Shown here: one piece after another, positions 53,410 through 62,377 of the stretch
Numbering within the stretch: position 1 is the first letter of the stretch
Layout: each line of letters begins with the position of its first letter
Source of the DNA: Consotaella aegiceratis
GTDB lineage: Bacteria > Pseudomonadota > Alphaproteobacteria > Rhizobiales > Rhizobiaceae
Assembly: GCF_036541425.1 (NCBI RefSeq)
Contig: NZ_JAZHFT010000016.1
Coordinates: 1 to 64,000 of the forward strand
Length of the DNA stretch: 64,000 nucleotides
Direction: 5' to 3'
Made by a program: the position numbers and the translations under genes
The notes under the pieces: model-generated
Database searches by the model: none
The model's input: the letters and a program-made list of their open reading frames with translations, nothing else
Told to the model about the DNA's origin: nothing

Positions 53410-54480
53410 CTAGCCGTTGGAGATTTTCGCCGGCTGGTCGTCGCCGCAGGCGGCGCATTGGCGGTTGTAGCGGATCGAGGAGAAGAGTGCCAAAACGATC
53501 AGCACGGCGCCTACGAGGCCGGTCATGACCTCGGGAATCTCGAGCATCGTCTGGGCGTACATGATTACCGCCAGGACCAGGATGGCGTAGAAGGCGCCAT
53601 GCTCGAGAAAGCGGTATTCGCCGAGAGTCTTCTTTTCCACGAGCATGATGGTCAGCGAGCGCACGTAGAAGGCGCCGATGCCAAGGCCGATCGCGATGAC
53701 GAAGAGATTGGTCGACAGCGCAAAAGCGCCGATCACGCCGTCGAAGGAAAAGCTCGCATCGAGCATTTCCAGATAGAGGAAGGCGCCGAGCCCGCCCCGA
53801 TGGACGGCGTCCATCCGGCTCTGGGAAGCATCGAGCAACCGCCCGATGGCCTCCACGGCCAGAAAGGTCAGCAGTCCATAGATGGCCGAAAAGGCAAAGG
53901 TTGAAGCCCGTCCTTCCGGAAGGAAGTGGCAGAAGAGGAGAACCAGTGCCAGCACGACACCGACCTCGATGCCCTTCAGCGAGGCGCAACGCACCAAGCG
54001 CCGTTCGAGCGCGGCGATCCAGTGGACCTCCTTGTTGGCGTCGAAGAAGTATTCGAGACCGACCATCATCAGGAACGTGCCGCCGAAGGCATCGATCGCG
54101 ATCCGCGAGCCATGCATGATATGGGCGTACTGGTCCGGGTGGTAGATGGCCAACTGGAGGGCGGCGAAGGGATTGATGTGGGCCGCCACGGCCACGATGA
54201 CGAGCGGGAAAATGATCCGCATGCCGAAGACGGCGATCAGGATGCCCCAGGTCAGAAACCGGCGCTGCCATTTCGGCGTCATCTCTTCCAGCACAGTGGC
54301 GTTGATGATCGCGTTGTCGAAGGACAGCGAGATTTCCAGGATGGCCAGAACCCCGCAGATGACGAAGACGGATGCCGCCCCGCGCCAGGTTCCGGTGGTC
54401 TCGAAGCCCAGCCAGGCCGCCATGGCCAAGCCGACGACGGTAAAAAAGGCTGCCCAGTAGAAGTAGCGGAAATTGCGCAT
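53410..54480 (-). CDS. DUF475 (TerC-like) integral membrane protein
   Basis: This roughly 356-residue protein has about nine hydrophobic segments and the DUF475 block LEISLSFDNAIINATVLEEM, whose acidic residue in SFDNA is shared with TerC metal-handling proteins. A second copy-like motif LDASFSFDGVIGAFAL occurs in the C-terminal half, which fits an internal duplication. TerC-like proteins are linked to metal export or tellurite resistance; DUF475 itself is uncharacterised. The ATG at 54480 places the first helix near the N-terminus; ATG at 54534 is an alternative. It ends with Cys residues in RQCAACGDD. Confidence 0.8.
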   Translation of the reverse strand: MRNFRYFYWAAFFTVVGLAMAAWLGFETTGTWRGAASVFVICGVLAILEISLSFDNAIINATVLEEMTPKWQRRFLTWGILIAVFGMRIIFPLVIVAVAAHINPFAALQLAIYHPDQYAHIMHGSRIAIDAFGGTFLMMVGLEYFFDANKEVHWIAALERRLVRCASLKGIEVGVVLALVLLFCHFLPEGRASTFAFSAIYGLLTFLAVEAIGRLLDASQSRMDAVHRGGLGAFLYLEMLDASFSFDGVIGAFALSTNLFVIAIGLGIGAFYVRSLTIMLVEKKTLGEYRFLEHGAFYAILVLAVIMYAQTMLEIPEVMTGLVGAVLIVLALFSSIRYNRQCAACGDDQPAKISNG

Positions 54481-54788
54481 ACGAGAACGTCTTTTGCGAG
54501 AAAAAGCGTCGATGGACGGAGCCTTCACTGGCATGTGATGATCGGCAGCGCCCAGTGCAATCCCCGCTGCCACGAAATGCCGGCGAATGCGACGATCCGG
54601 CTCCGCGCCGGATGCGCTCCGCAGAGGTTGATTTCGAATAGACGACCGGAAATAAGGTCAAGGGTCCGGAATCGTCGCCGCGAGCGGCGCCTCAGACGTT
54701 TTCGTTCCGGCCAATCCTTGTCGTTTGTCCGTCGCCGTCCCGGCGCTCCTGTCGGGATCTCATCACGTTGCTATCGAATGGATACTGC
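54481..54788. other. Divergent intergenic region of DUF475 and SulP genes
   Basis: These 308 bases should hold promoters for both genes. The start of either gene could lie further out (54534 or 54768), so part may be coding. No regulatory repeat is seen. Confidence 0.4.
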
Positions 54789-56273
54789 ATGAATTTGACG
54801 TCGCATCTGAGGGAAGAGTGGTTCGGCACCGTCCGCAACGATATCCTGGCGGGGTTGGTGGTGGCCCTGGCCTTGATCCCGGAAGCGATCGCCTTCTCGA
54901 TCATCGCGGGCGTCGATCCCAAGATCGGTCTCTATGCCTCGTTTTCGATCGCCGTGCTGACAGCCTTCTTCGGCGGCCGGCCCGGAATGATCTCGGCCGC
55001 GACCGCCGCGACCGCCGTTCTGATGGTGACGCTGGTGCGCGATCATGGGCTGCAATACCTCTTTGCCGCCACCATCCTGGCCGGCCTGATCCAGGTCCTG
55101 GCCGGTATGCTGCGGCTCGGTGAAGCGATGCGCTTCGTTTCGCGTTCGGTGATGACCGGCTTCGTCAATGCGCTGGCGATCCTGATCTTCCTCGCCCAGC
55201 TGCCGGAACTGATCGGCGTGCCCTGGATGACTTACGTCTTCGTGGCGATGGGACTGGCGATCATCTATCTCGTGCCGCGGCTGACCACCGCCGTGCCGTC
55301 GCCGCTGATCGCCATTCTGGTGCTGACGGCGCTTTCGCTCGTCTTTCCCGTCGATTTGCGCACGGTCGGGGACATGGGCGAGTTGCCGGACAGCCTGCCG
55401 GTGTTCCTGCTGCCCGACGTGCCGCTGAATGTGACGACCTTCATGATCATCCTGCCCTATTCCGCCGGCATCGCCGTCGTCGGCCTTCTGGAATCGCTGA
55501 TGACGGCCTCCTTGATCGATGATCTGACCGATACCGGCAGCAACAAGAACCGCGAGTGCGTCGGGCAGGGCATCGCCAATTTCGCCACCGGCTTTCTCGG
55601 CGGCATGGCGGGGTGCGCGATGATCGGCCAGTCGATGATCAACGTGAAGTCGGGCGGCCGCGGCCGCCTGTCGACCTTCTGCGCGGGCATTTTCCTGCTC
55701 TTTTTAATCGTCGTCCTCGGCGACTGGGTGGCGATCATTCCGATGCCAGCGCTGGTCGCGGTGATGATCATGGTCTCGATCGGAACCTTTTCGTGGGATT
55801 CGATCGCCAAGCTGCGCACCAATCCGCGGCGCTCCAGCCTGGTGATGCTGGCGACCGTCGTTACCGTCGTGTGGACGCACAATCTGGCGATCGGCGTCCT
55901 TGTCGGCGTGCTGCTCTCCGGTATCTTCTTCGCGTGGAAGGTGTCTCAGCTGTTCGGTGTGGCCTCGACGCTTTCCGAAGACGGGTCGGAACGGACCTAT
56001 GTCGTTCTGGGGCAGGTGTTCTTCGCCTCGGCGGATCGGTTCGCGAGCGCCTTCGACTTCAGGGAGGGGCTGGATCGGGTCGTCATCGACGTGAGCCAGG
56101 CTCACATCTGGGACCTTACGGGTGTGGCGGCGCTTGATCGGGCAGTATTGAAATTTCGTCGCGAAGGCGCCGAAGTCCGGATACTCGGTTTAAACGAGGC
56201 GAGTGCTACACTCGTCGACAAGTTGGCAGTTCACGATAAACCCGAAGCCCTCGATCTGGCTTCGGTGCACTGA
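54789..56273 (+). CDS. SulP-family anion transporter with STAS domain
   Basis: This roughly 494-residue carrier has the SulP core: NDILAGLVVALALIPEAIAF, VDPKIGLYASF, FFGGRPGMISAATAATAVLM, and about 11-14 membrane segments. A STAS domain (about 395-494) with VIDVSQAHIWDLTGVAALDR closes the protein. The family moves sulfate, bicarbonate or dicarboxylates; the short C-terminal STAS domain is typical. The ATG at 54789 is preferred over a TTG seven codons earlier. A universal stress protein gene follows after 12 bases. Confidence 0.87.
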   Translation: MNLTSHLREEWFGTVRNDILAGLVVALALIPEAIAFSIIAGVDPKIGLYASFSIAVLTAFFGGRPGMISAATAATAVLMVTLVRDHGLQYLFAATILAGLIQVLAGMLRLGEAMRFVSRSVMTGFVNALAILIFLAQLPELIGVPWMTYVFVAMGLAIIYLVPRLTTAVPSPLIAILVLTALSLVFPVDLRTVGDMGELPDSLPVFLLPDVPLNVTTFMIILPYSAGIAVVGLLESLMTASLIDDLTDTGSNKNRECVGQGIANFATGFLGGMAGCAMIGQSMINVKSGGRGRLSTFCAGIFLLFLIVVLGDWVAIIPMPALVAVMIMVSIGTFSWDSIAKLRTNPRRSSLVMLATVVTVVWTHNLAIGVLVGVLLSGIFFAWKVSQLFGVASTLSEDGSERTYVVLGQVFFASADRFASAFDFREGLDRVVIDVSQAHIWDLTGVAALDRAVLKFRREGAEVRILGLNEASATLVDKLAVHDKPEALDLASVH

Positions 56274-56285
56274 CGGGAGGCGGCA

Positions 56286-57140
56286 ATGACCAAGATCCTG
56301 GTTTGTATCGACGGATCGGAATATTCCAAGAGCGTCTGTGATTATGCGGCTTGGGCGGCCAAGGCGCTGTCGGCCGACGTTCTCCTATTTCACGTTCTCG
56401 GCCACGAGGCTTCGAGCGCGCCGGTCAATCTCAGCGGCAACCTCGATGTGGGCGAGCGCGAGAGCTTGCTCGCCGAACTGGCTCAACTCGACGAGCAGAA
56501 CGCCAAATTGGCCCAGAAACGCGGCCGTATGCTGCTGGAGGAGGCCACGGCACGCCTCAAGGAAGCCGGGGTCAAGGGCGCGATCACCATCCGGTTGCGC
56601 CATGGCGACGTCGCCGAGACGGTGAACGAGACCGAGGAATTCACCGACCTGGTCCTGGTCGGCAAGCGCGGTGAGGGCGCCGATTTCGCCAAGGGCCACC
56701 TCGGGTCGAATCTGGAAAGGGTGATTCGCGGCAGCGACAAGCCGGTTCTGGTGACGTCGCGAGCTTTTCGGCCGGTTCGCAAGGCTCTGATCGCCTTCGA
56801 CGGCGGCGCAAGCGTCATGAAGGCCATCGACTATGTCGCCAGCCAGCCGCTCCTGAAGGGTGTCGCCTGCGAACTGGTGATGGCCGGAACCGGCAGCAGC
56901 GCCGACCGGACGCATATGGACGAGGCGCTCGGCCAATTGAAGCAGGCCGGCCTCGATGCCTCGAAGGTCGTGCTGCCCGGCGAGCCGGAGAAGGTGATCA
57001 CGGCCCGGATCGAATCGGAATCGATCGATCTCCTGATCATGGGCGCCTACGGCCACGGTCGGTTGCGCAGTTTCTTCATCGGCAGCACGACGAGCGAAAT
57101 GGTGCGCACCTGCAAGGTTCCGGTCCTGCTGTTCCGCTAG
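56286..57140 (+). CDS. Tandem universal stress protein
   Basis: This 284-residue protein has two UspA domains. The N-terminal one starts KILVCIDGSEYSKSVCDYA; the C-terminal one ends with the intact ATP-binding motif GAYGHGRLRSFFIGSTT. It differs clearly from the usp at 30481. GGGAGG before the ATG supports the start. Because it follows the SulP gene by 12 bases, the two are probably co-transcribed, and the stress protein may tune or report on the transporter; that link is inferred. Confidence 0.88.
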   Translation: MTKILVCIDGSEYSKSVCDYAAWAAKALSADVLLFHVLGHEASSAPVNLSGNLDVGERESLLAELAQLDEQNAKLAQKRGRMLLEEATARLKEAGVKGAITIRLRHGDVAETVNETEEFTDLVLVGKRGEGADFAKGHLGSNLERVIRGSDKPVLVTSRAFRPVRKALIAFDGGASVMKAIDYVASQPLLKGVACELVMAGTGSSADRTHMDEALGQLKQAGLDASKVVLPGEPEKVITARIESESIDLLIMGAYGHGRLRSFFIGSTTSEMVRTCKVPVLLFR

Positions 57141-57174
57141 GTCGGCTAGGTCGGCTACCCGACTCGACGAGAGC

Positions 57175-57206
57175 GCCGGCACGGTTTCCCGTGCCGGCTT
57201 GTCTTT
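57175..57206 (+). terminator. Intrinsic terminator after the SulP-usp operon
   Basis: GCCGGCACGG at 57175-57184 pairs perfectly with CCGTGCCGGC at 57189-57198 (10 base pairs, loop TTTC) and is followed by TTGTCTTT. It ends the operon before the HTH-cupin gene. Confidence 0.85.
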
Positions 57207-57233
57207 AATCCATCCATCTCATAAAAGAGACGA

Positions 57234-57800
57234 ATGGATCATTTGATGGACGATGCCGGGTCGGCTATCGCCCGGCGCATCAGGCTGGAGCGTGAGGCGA
57301 GGGGCTGGTCGCTGGCTGAGCTCGCACAGCGATCGGGGGTCTCCAAGTCCGCGATCAGCAAGATCGAGCGCGGCGAGACGAGCCCGACCGCCATCGTTCT
57401 GGTGCGCCTCGCCACCGCCTTCGACCTGACGCTCGCCGGTCTGCTGATCCGCGCCGAGAGCGATGGCAGCCGCCTGTCACGCTCCGCCGACCAGCCGACA
57501 TGGCGGGATCCCGCCACCGGCTATGAGCGGCGGCAGGTCTTTGCCCGGGCCGACCATCCGATCGAGATGGCGGAGATCAGCCTTCCTGCCGGGCAGAGTG
57601 TGACGTTGCCGGCCTCGTCCTACGCCGCGATCCGGCAGATCGTTCGGGTAACCGTCGGGCGGCTGACGATCATCGAGCCGACCGACCGGCATGAACTCGG
57701 ACCTGGAGACTGCCTGGGCTTCGGTCCGCCCTCGGACGTGACGTTCGCCAACGAAACCGCAGCCGCCTGTTCCTATGTCGTCGTTCTGGTTCGGAGATGA
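57234..57800 (+). CDS. XRE-family HTH regulator with cupin domain
   Basis: This 188-residue regulator has an N-terminal helix-turn-helix (about 12-66) with LAELAQRSGVSKSAISKIER and a C-terminal cupin domain (about 100-185), the layout of PuuR/SutR-like regulators. The cupin probably senses a small molecule. AGAG precedes the ATG at 57234; ATG at 57246 is an alternative. It overlaps the acetyltransferase gene by four bases, so the two are co-translated and the regulator may control the pair. Confidence 0.85.
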   Translation: MDHLMDDAGSAIARRIRLEREARGWSLAELAQRSGVSKSAISKIERGETSPTAIVLVRLATAFDLTLAGLLIRAESDGSRLSRSADQPTWRDPATGYERRQVFARADHPIEMAEISLPAGQSVTLPASSYAAIRQIVRVTVGRLTIIEPTDRHELGPGDCLGFGPPSDVTFANETAAACSYVVVLVRR

Positions 57801-58357
57801 AGCCGATGTCGGTAAAGGTCGAAGCCCTGTCCGACGACCCACCAGTCTGCGCGGCCCTGGCCGAACTGTTGATCGAGACCGTGGCGGGCGGGGGCTCGGT
57901 CAGCTTCATGCATCCCTTGGCCATGGCGCCTGCGGAGGCCTTCTGGGCTGCCGCTCTGGCATCGGCAGGGCGCGGCGAGCGCGTCGTGCTTGGCGCCTTT
58001 GCCGGAGAGGATCTCGTGGGCACCGTCAGCCTGCTCCTCGATCTGCCGCCCAACCAGCCGCATCGCGCCGAAATCGCCAAGCTGATGACCCGAAAGGCCT
58101 ATCGCGGACAAGGCGTCGGCACCGCCTTGATGCGGGCGGCCGAGGCTCTGGCGATAGAGCGCGAGCGATCCTTGCTGGTGCTCGACACCGCTGGAGAGGA
58201 GGGGGCCGCGCCGTTCTACGAGCGGTTGGGCTATACCCGGGCCGGCGAGATCCCGGATTTTGCCCTGAAGCCCCACGGCGGGCTGACCAGCACGATCCTG
58301 TTTTGGAAGCGGCTTCCGGTCCGGGCGAAGGCGGGCCGGGAATCTCGAAACCCTTGA
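57797..58357 (+). CDS. GNAT-family N-acetyltransferase
   Basis: This 186-residue enzyme has the acetyl-CoA-binding motif RKAYRGQGVGTALMRAAE (the R/Q-x-x-G-x-G/A loop) and the downstream LVLDTAGEEGAAPFYERLGY typical of GNATs. Acceptor is unknown. It is coupled to the HTH-cupin regulator by an ATGA overlap, an arrangement often seen for small-molecule N-acetylation. A second ATG (57806) is possible. Confidence 0.87.
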   Translation: MKPMSVKVEALSDDPPVCAALAELLIETVAGGGSVSFMHPLAMAPAEAFWAAALASAGRGERVVLGAFAGEDLVGTVSLLLDLPPNQPHRAEIAKLMTRKAYRGQGVGTALMRAAEALAIERERSLLVLDTAGEEGAAPFYERLGYTRAGEIPDFALKPHGGLTSTILFWKRLPVRAKAGRESRNP

Positions 58358-58735
58358 CGCCGGCCACGTCGGCTGGCTTGGCGACCGACGAAATTCGTCG
58401 TGGTGAACGACGCCGTCCGGGCACGGCGCTCTCGTTTTAACGGAGGCGGAAGCGGTCCAATGCTCCGAACCCGGATAGGGCGGTGTGTGTCCTGCGAACG
58501 CCTTTTCCAGTGGGCGTTTCGCGCATAAGCTGCGGCAAAGTGTCCCAAGTCGATTCGACGCTGGCGTGACGGGCGGGCTGCCCCCATGATCGCCCTCGCC
58601 GAATCGGTGTTATGCGGGTGGCGCCTTGATCGTGGTCAATGTTGGGCGGGCTGCGATCAATTATCGCGGAAGCTCTTAAATTGGAGCGATTCCAGATTAT
58701 CAGCCTGTCCGCCGGATCTAGGAGGGGTTCAGCCA
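58358..58735. other. Upstream region of the cbb3 oxidase operon
   Basis: These 378 bases contain no gene. They include the FixK/FNR-type box at 58626-58639 and the ribosome site AGGAGG just before ccoN. The part at 58358-58600 shows nothing I can name. Confidence 0.5.
58626..58639 (+). promoter_or_regulatory. FixK/FNR box of the ccoNOQP operon
   Basis: TTGATCGTGGTCAA is an almost perfect anaerobox (TTGA-N6-TCAA with T/G-T flanks). It is centred about 103 bases before ccoN, leaving a leader of about 62 bases if activation is from -41.5. FixK or FNR control of ccoNOQP under low oxygen is established in rhizobia and relatives. Confidence 0.75.
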
Positions 58736-60361
58736 ATGAAATTCGCGACGGAAACGATCGTCGTCGCGGTCGTCGCTTTCCTGGCATTGCTGGGAGCGGC
58801 GTTCGCAGCCGACGAGGCGTTTAGGGTGCACTCTTATGTGCTGTTTGCCGTCATGGCGATTGCCGCCATTGTTCTCATCCGGCGGGTGGAAGCCGTTCCG
58901 AGCGGTGCCAAATACACCATCTTCGGAGCGAGCGACGACGGCTTCTATCTTGACGGTGTCATCCGTGCCGGCGCGATCGCGACCGTGTTCTGGGGCGTCG
59001 TCGGCTTTCTCGTCGGTGCCCTGATCGCCTCGCAGCTCGCCTGGCCGGTCCTCAACGTCGAGCCCTACTTGAACTTCGGGCGGCTGCGTCCGCTGCACAC
59101 GTCGGCGGTGATCTTCGCCTTCGGCGGCAACGCGCTGTTGGCCACCTCCTTCTATGTCGTGCAGCGCACCTGCCGGGCCCGCCTGTTCGGCGGCAATCTC
59201 GCCTGGTGGGTGTTCTGGGGCTATCAGCTCTTTATCGTGCTGGCGGCCACCGGCTACGTCCTCGGCATCACCGAGGGGCGCGAATATGCCGAGCCCGAAT
59301 GGTATGTCGACCTGTGGTTGACGCTGGTCTGGGTCGCCTATCTGGTGGTCTATCTCGGCACGATCGTGAAGCGCCGTGAGCCGCACATCTACGTGGCGAA
59401 CTGGTTCTACCTGTCGTTCATCGTCACCATCGCGATGCTGCACGTCGTCAACAACCTGTCGATGCCGGTCAGCTTCCTCGGGGCAAAGAGCTATTCCGCC
59501 TTCTCGGGCGTCCAGGACGCTCTTACCCAGTGGTGGTACGGCCACAATGCGGTGGGCTTCTTCCTGACGGCCGGCTTCCTCGGCATGATGTACTATTTCA
59601 TCCCGAAGCAGGCGAACCGTCCGGTCTATTCCTACCGGCTGTCGATCGTGCACTTCTGGTCTCTGATCTTCCTCTATATCTGGGCCGGCCCGCACCACCT
59701 GCACTACACCGCGCTTCCCGACTGGGCGCAGACGCTCGGCATGGTGTTCTCTGTCATGCTGTGGATGCCCTCCTGGGGCGGCATGATCAACGGCCTGATG
59801 ACGCTGTCAGGCGCGTGGGACAAGCTGCGCACCGACCCGATCATCCGCATGATGGTGATCGCTGTCGCGTTCTACGGCATGTCGACCTTCGAAGGGCCGA
59901 TGATGTCGGTGAAGGCCGTCAATTCGCTCAGCCACTACACCGACTGGACCATCGGCCACGTGCATTCCGGTGCGCTCGGCTGGGTCGGCATGATCTCCTT
60001 CGGCGCGATCTACTACCTGGTGCCGCGGCTGTGGGAGCGGAACCGTCTGTACAGTCTGCGTCTGGTCAACTGGCACTTCTGGCTGGCCACCATCGGCATC
60101 GTCATCTACGCGGCGTCGATGTGGGTGTCGGGCATCATGCAGGGCCTGATGTGGCGCGAGTACGACGACCAGGGCTTCCTGGTGTACTCCTTCGCCGAGA
60201 CCACGGCCGCCATGCATCCCTACTACGTCATGCGTCTCCTCGGCGGTCTGATGTACCTCACGGGCAGTCTGGTGATGGCCTACAACATCATCCAGACCAT
60301 CCGCGGCGTCGAACGTACCGAAATCCCCATGGGCGAGACTGCCCTGCAGCCGGCCGAGTAG
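58736..60361 (+). CDS. ccoN: cbb3-type cytochrome c oxidase subunit I
   Basis: This 541-residue catalytic subunit reduces oxygen with high affinity. Twelve or more membrane helices are seen. Heme- and copper-binding histidines lie in RPLHTSAVIFAFGGN, WWYGHNAVGFFLTAGFLGMM, AGPHHLHYTALP and HVHSGALGWVG. The active-site region TFEGPMMSVKAVNSLSHYTD is typical of CcoN. AGGAGG before 58736 sets the start and rejects a 50-codon longer frame. It is the first gene of ccoNOQP. Confidence 0.96.
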   Translation: MKFATETIVVAVVAFLALLGAAFAADEAFRVHSYVLFAVMAIAAIVLIRRVEAVPSGAKYTIFGASDDGFYLDGVIRAGAIATVFWGVVGFLVGALIASQLAWPVLNVEPYLNFGRLRPLHTSAVIFAFGGNALLATSFYVVQRTCRARLFGGNLAWWVFWGYQLFIVLAATGYVLGITEGREYAEPEWYVDLWLTLVWVAYLVVYLGTIVKRREPHIYVANWFYLSFIVTIAMLHVVNNLSMPVSFLGAKSYSAFSGVQDALTQWWYGHNAVGFFLTAGFLGMMYYFIPKQANRPVYSYRLSIVHFWSLIFLYIWAGPHHLHYTALPDWAQTLGMVFSVMLWMPSWGGMINGLMTLSGAWDKLRTDPIIRMMVIAVAFYGMSTFEGPMMSVKAVNSLSHYTDWTIGHVHSGALGWVGMISFGAIYYLVPRLWERNRLYSLRLVNWHFWLATIGIVIYAASMWVSGIMQGLMWREYDDQGFLVYSFAETTAAMHPYYVMRLLGGLMYLTGSLVMAYNIIQTIRGVERTEIPMGETALQPAE

Positions 60362-60371
60362 GGAGAGCACG

Positions 60372-61172
60372 ATGGCCAAGGACAAAGCGAATACCATGGC
60401 GGGGGAGCCGCCTGAGGCTAAGGCGGACCCCATCGCCCGTGGGCTGATCACGCACCACGACAAGATCGAGCGCAGCGCCACGCTGCTCCTGGTCCTGTCC
60501 TTCCTGGTGGTGACCATCGGCGGCATCGTCGAGATCGTGCCGCTGTTCTACCTGGAGAACACCATTGAGAAGGTGGAGGGCATGCGGCCCTACACGCCGC
60601 TCGAACTGGCAGGCCGCAACATCTACATCCGCGAGGGCTGCTACAACTGCCACAGCCAGATGATCCGGCCGTTCCGCGACGAGGTGGAGCGCTACGGCCA
60701 TTACTCGCTGGCAGCGGAATCGATGTACGACCATCCGTTCCAGTGGGGCTCCAAGCGCACCGGGCCGGATCTCGCCCGGGTGGGTGGGCGCTACAGCGAC
60801 GAATGGCACGTCGCGCATCTGAAGGATCCGCGCTCGGTGGTGCCTGAATCCATCATGCCGACCTACTCGTTCCTGGCCGAGCAGCCGCTGGAGGTGCCGA
60901 ATATCTCGGCTCATCTGGTCGCCAATGCCGATGTGGGCGTGCCGTATACGGAAGAGGACATCGAGAACGCCGAAGCCGATCTCGTAGCGCAGGCCACGCC
61001 CGACGCCGACACGGCGGGCCTGGAGCAGCGCTATCCGAAGGTGGTGGCGCGTGACTTCGACGGCGATCCCGGCACGATCACCGAGATGGACGCTCTCGTC
61101 GCCTATCTGCAGATGCTGGGGACGTTGGTCGACGTCAATTCCTACAATCCCGGCCCGGGGGAGCAGCGCTGA
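60372..61172 (+). CDS. ccoO: cbb3-type cytochrome c oxidase subunit II
   Basis: This 266-residue membrane-anchored monoheme cytochrome c passes electrons to CcoN. One membrane helix (about 37-58) precedes the heme-binding CYNCH (Cys90 to His94) in YIREGCYNCHSQMIRPF. Further family blocks are GHYSLAAESMYDHPFQWGS, GPDLARVGGRYSDEWH and MPTYSFL with the axial Met. It starts 10 bases after ccoN; its stop overlaps the ccoQ start. Confidence 0.96.
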   Translation: MAKDKANTMAGEPPEAKADPIARGLITHHDKIERSATLLLVLSFLVVTIGGIVEIVPLFYLENTIEKVEGMRPYTPLELAGRNIYIREGCYNCHSQMIRPFRDEVERYGHYSLAAESMYDHPFQWGSKRTGPDLARVGGRYSDEWHVAHLKDPRSVVPESIMPTYSFLAEQPLEVPNISAHLVANADVGVPYTEEDIENAEADLVAQATPDADTAGLEQRYPKVVARDFDGDPGTITEMDALVAYLQMLGTLVDVNSYNPGPGEQR

Positions 61173-61342
61173 TGGAGGCTTACAACGCGTTGCGTGGGTT
61201 CGCGGACTCTTGGGGCCTCGCCTTCATGTTCGCGTTCTTCGCGGTCTCCATCGCCTTTGTGCTGCTTCGGCCCCGCGCGGCCCAGCAGGCCCGCGATGCG
61301 GCTGCCATTCCCTTCAAGGAGGACCATGTCGATGGCGAATGA
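61172..61342 (+). CDS. ccoQ: cbb3 oxidase small subunit CcoQ
   Basis: This 56-residue protein has one helix (about 15-33, LAFMFAFFAVSIAFVLLRP) followed by a charged tail, the CcoQ/FixQ layout. It stabilises the oxidase complex. It is read from the ATG overlapping the ccoO stop (TGATG) and runs into the start of ccoP, so all four genes are translationally coupled. The start MEAYNALRGFADSWG is typical. Confidence 0.88.
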   Translation: MEAYNALRGFADSWGLAFMFAFFAVSIAFVLLRPRAAQQARDAAAIPFKEDHVDGE

Positions 61343-62243
61343 CGAAATGGAGGAGGCCACCGGCAGGGAAGTCGATCCGGCCACGGGGACGGAAACGACG
61401 GGGCATTCCTGGGACGGCATCAAGGAGCTCAACACGCCGCTGCCGCGGTGGTGGCTTTGGACCTTCTACGGCACCATCGTGTTTGCGCTGATCTATGTCG
61501 TGCTCTATCCGGCAATTCCGCTGGTGCATTCGGCAACGGGCGGCCTGCTCGGCTGGCACAGCCGCACGGACCTTGAGGAGACGCAGGTGGCGGCGGCCGA
61601 AGGCCAGGCTCAGTTCCGCGACCAGATCGCGGCGACGCCGATCGCCGAAATCGTGACCAATGCGGACCTCTTCCGCTTCGCCAGCGCGGCCGGCCGGTCG
61701 GCTTTTGCCGTCAACTGCGTCCAGTGCCATGGTTCGGGCGCGACCGGCGGTCCGGGTTTTCCGAACCTGCAGGACGACGACTGGCTGTGGGGCGGTTCGA
61801 TCGAGGACATCTACACCACGATCTCGCACGGCGTGCGCAGCGACGACGACGAGACACGCTATTCCGAGATGCCGGCCTTCGGCCGAGATGGCGTGCTCGA
61901 CCGCGACCAGATCCGCAACGTGGCCGCCTATGTTCTGAGCCTGTCCGGCCATCATGCCGAACTCGGCAATCCTCAGGACGGCACACAGATCTTCGCCGAC
62001 AATTGTGCCATGTGCCACGGCGAGACTGCAGAGGGCATGCACGAACTGGGCGCGCCCAACCTGACGGACGCGATCTGGCTGTATGGCGACGAGGAGGCGG
62101 ACATCATCGCGCAGGTGAGCAATCCGCGCCATGGCGTCATGCCGGCCTGGCTGCCGCGCCTCGGCGATACCACCGTCAAGGAGCTGGCGAGCTACGTTTA
62201 TTCGCTTGGCGGCGCCACGGTGGAGCAGGCCTCGATCGACTGA
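61332..62243 (+). CDS. ccoP: cbb3-type cytochrome c oxidase diheme subunit III
   Basis: This roughly 303-residue subunit has the CcoP N-terminal WDGIKELNTPLPRWWLW block, a membrane helix (about 40-64) and two cytochrome c domains with CVQCH (129-133) and CAMCH (225-229). Axial Met residues lie in SEMPAFG and GVMPAWL. It feeds electrons from cytochrome c to CcoO. AAGGAGG at 61316-61322 gives good spacing to ATG 61332; ATG 61326 is too near the ribosome site but possible. It overlaps ccoQ. Confidence 0.95.
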   Translation: MANDEMEEATGREVDPATGTETTGHSWDGIKELNTPLPRWWLWTFYGTIVFALIYVVLYPAIPLVHSATGGLLGWHSRTDLEETQVAAAEGQAQFRDQIAATPIAEIVTNADLFRFASAAGRSAFAVNCVQCHGSGATGGPGFPNLQDDDWLWGGSIEDIYTTISHGVRSDDDETRYSEMPAFGRDGVLDRDQIRNVAAYVLSLSGHHAELGNPQDGTQIFADNCAMCHGETAEGMHELGAPNLTDAIWLYGDEEADIIAQVSNPRHGVMPAWLPRLGDTTVKELASYVYSLGGATVEQASID

Positions 62244-62256
62244 CGCCTGGAATAGC

Positions 62257-62279
62257 TCGGCCGCGGTTGCCGCGGCCGA
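62257..62279 (+). terminator. Hairpin between ccoP and ccoG
   Basis: TCGGCCGCGG at 62257-62266 pairs perfectly with CCGCGGCCGA at 62270-62279 around a TTG loop. Without a U-run it may only weaken read-through, separating abundant ccoNOQP from the ccoGH assembly genes. Confidence 0.55.
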
Positions 62280-62377
62280 ACTCCGGCTCGACTAAGTCTC
62301 CGCCGGCTTACGTATATTCCCGGACTTTCATATTAGACATGGTTTAGCCATGTCAGGGCTCCACACGGAGGATGCCC

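Noticed and set aside
57138..57157. Short tandem repeat of TAGGTCGGC after the usp stop
   Set aside because: Only two copies, without symmetry or position suggesting a function.
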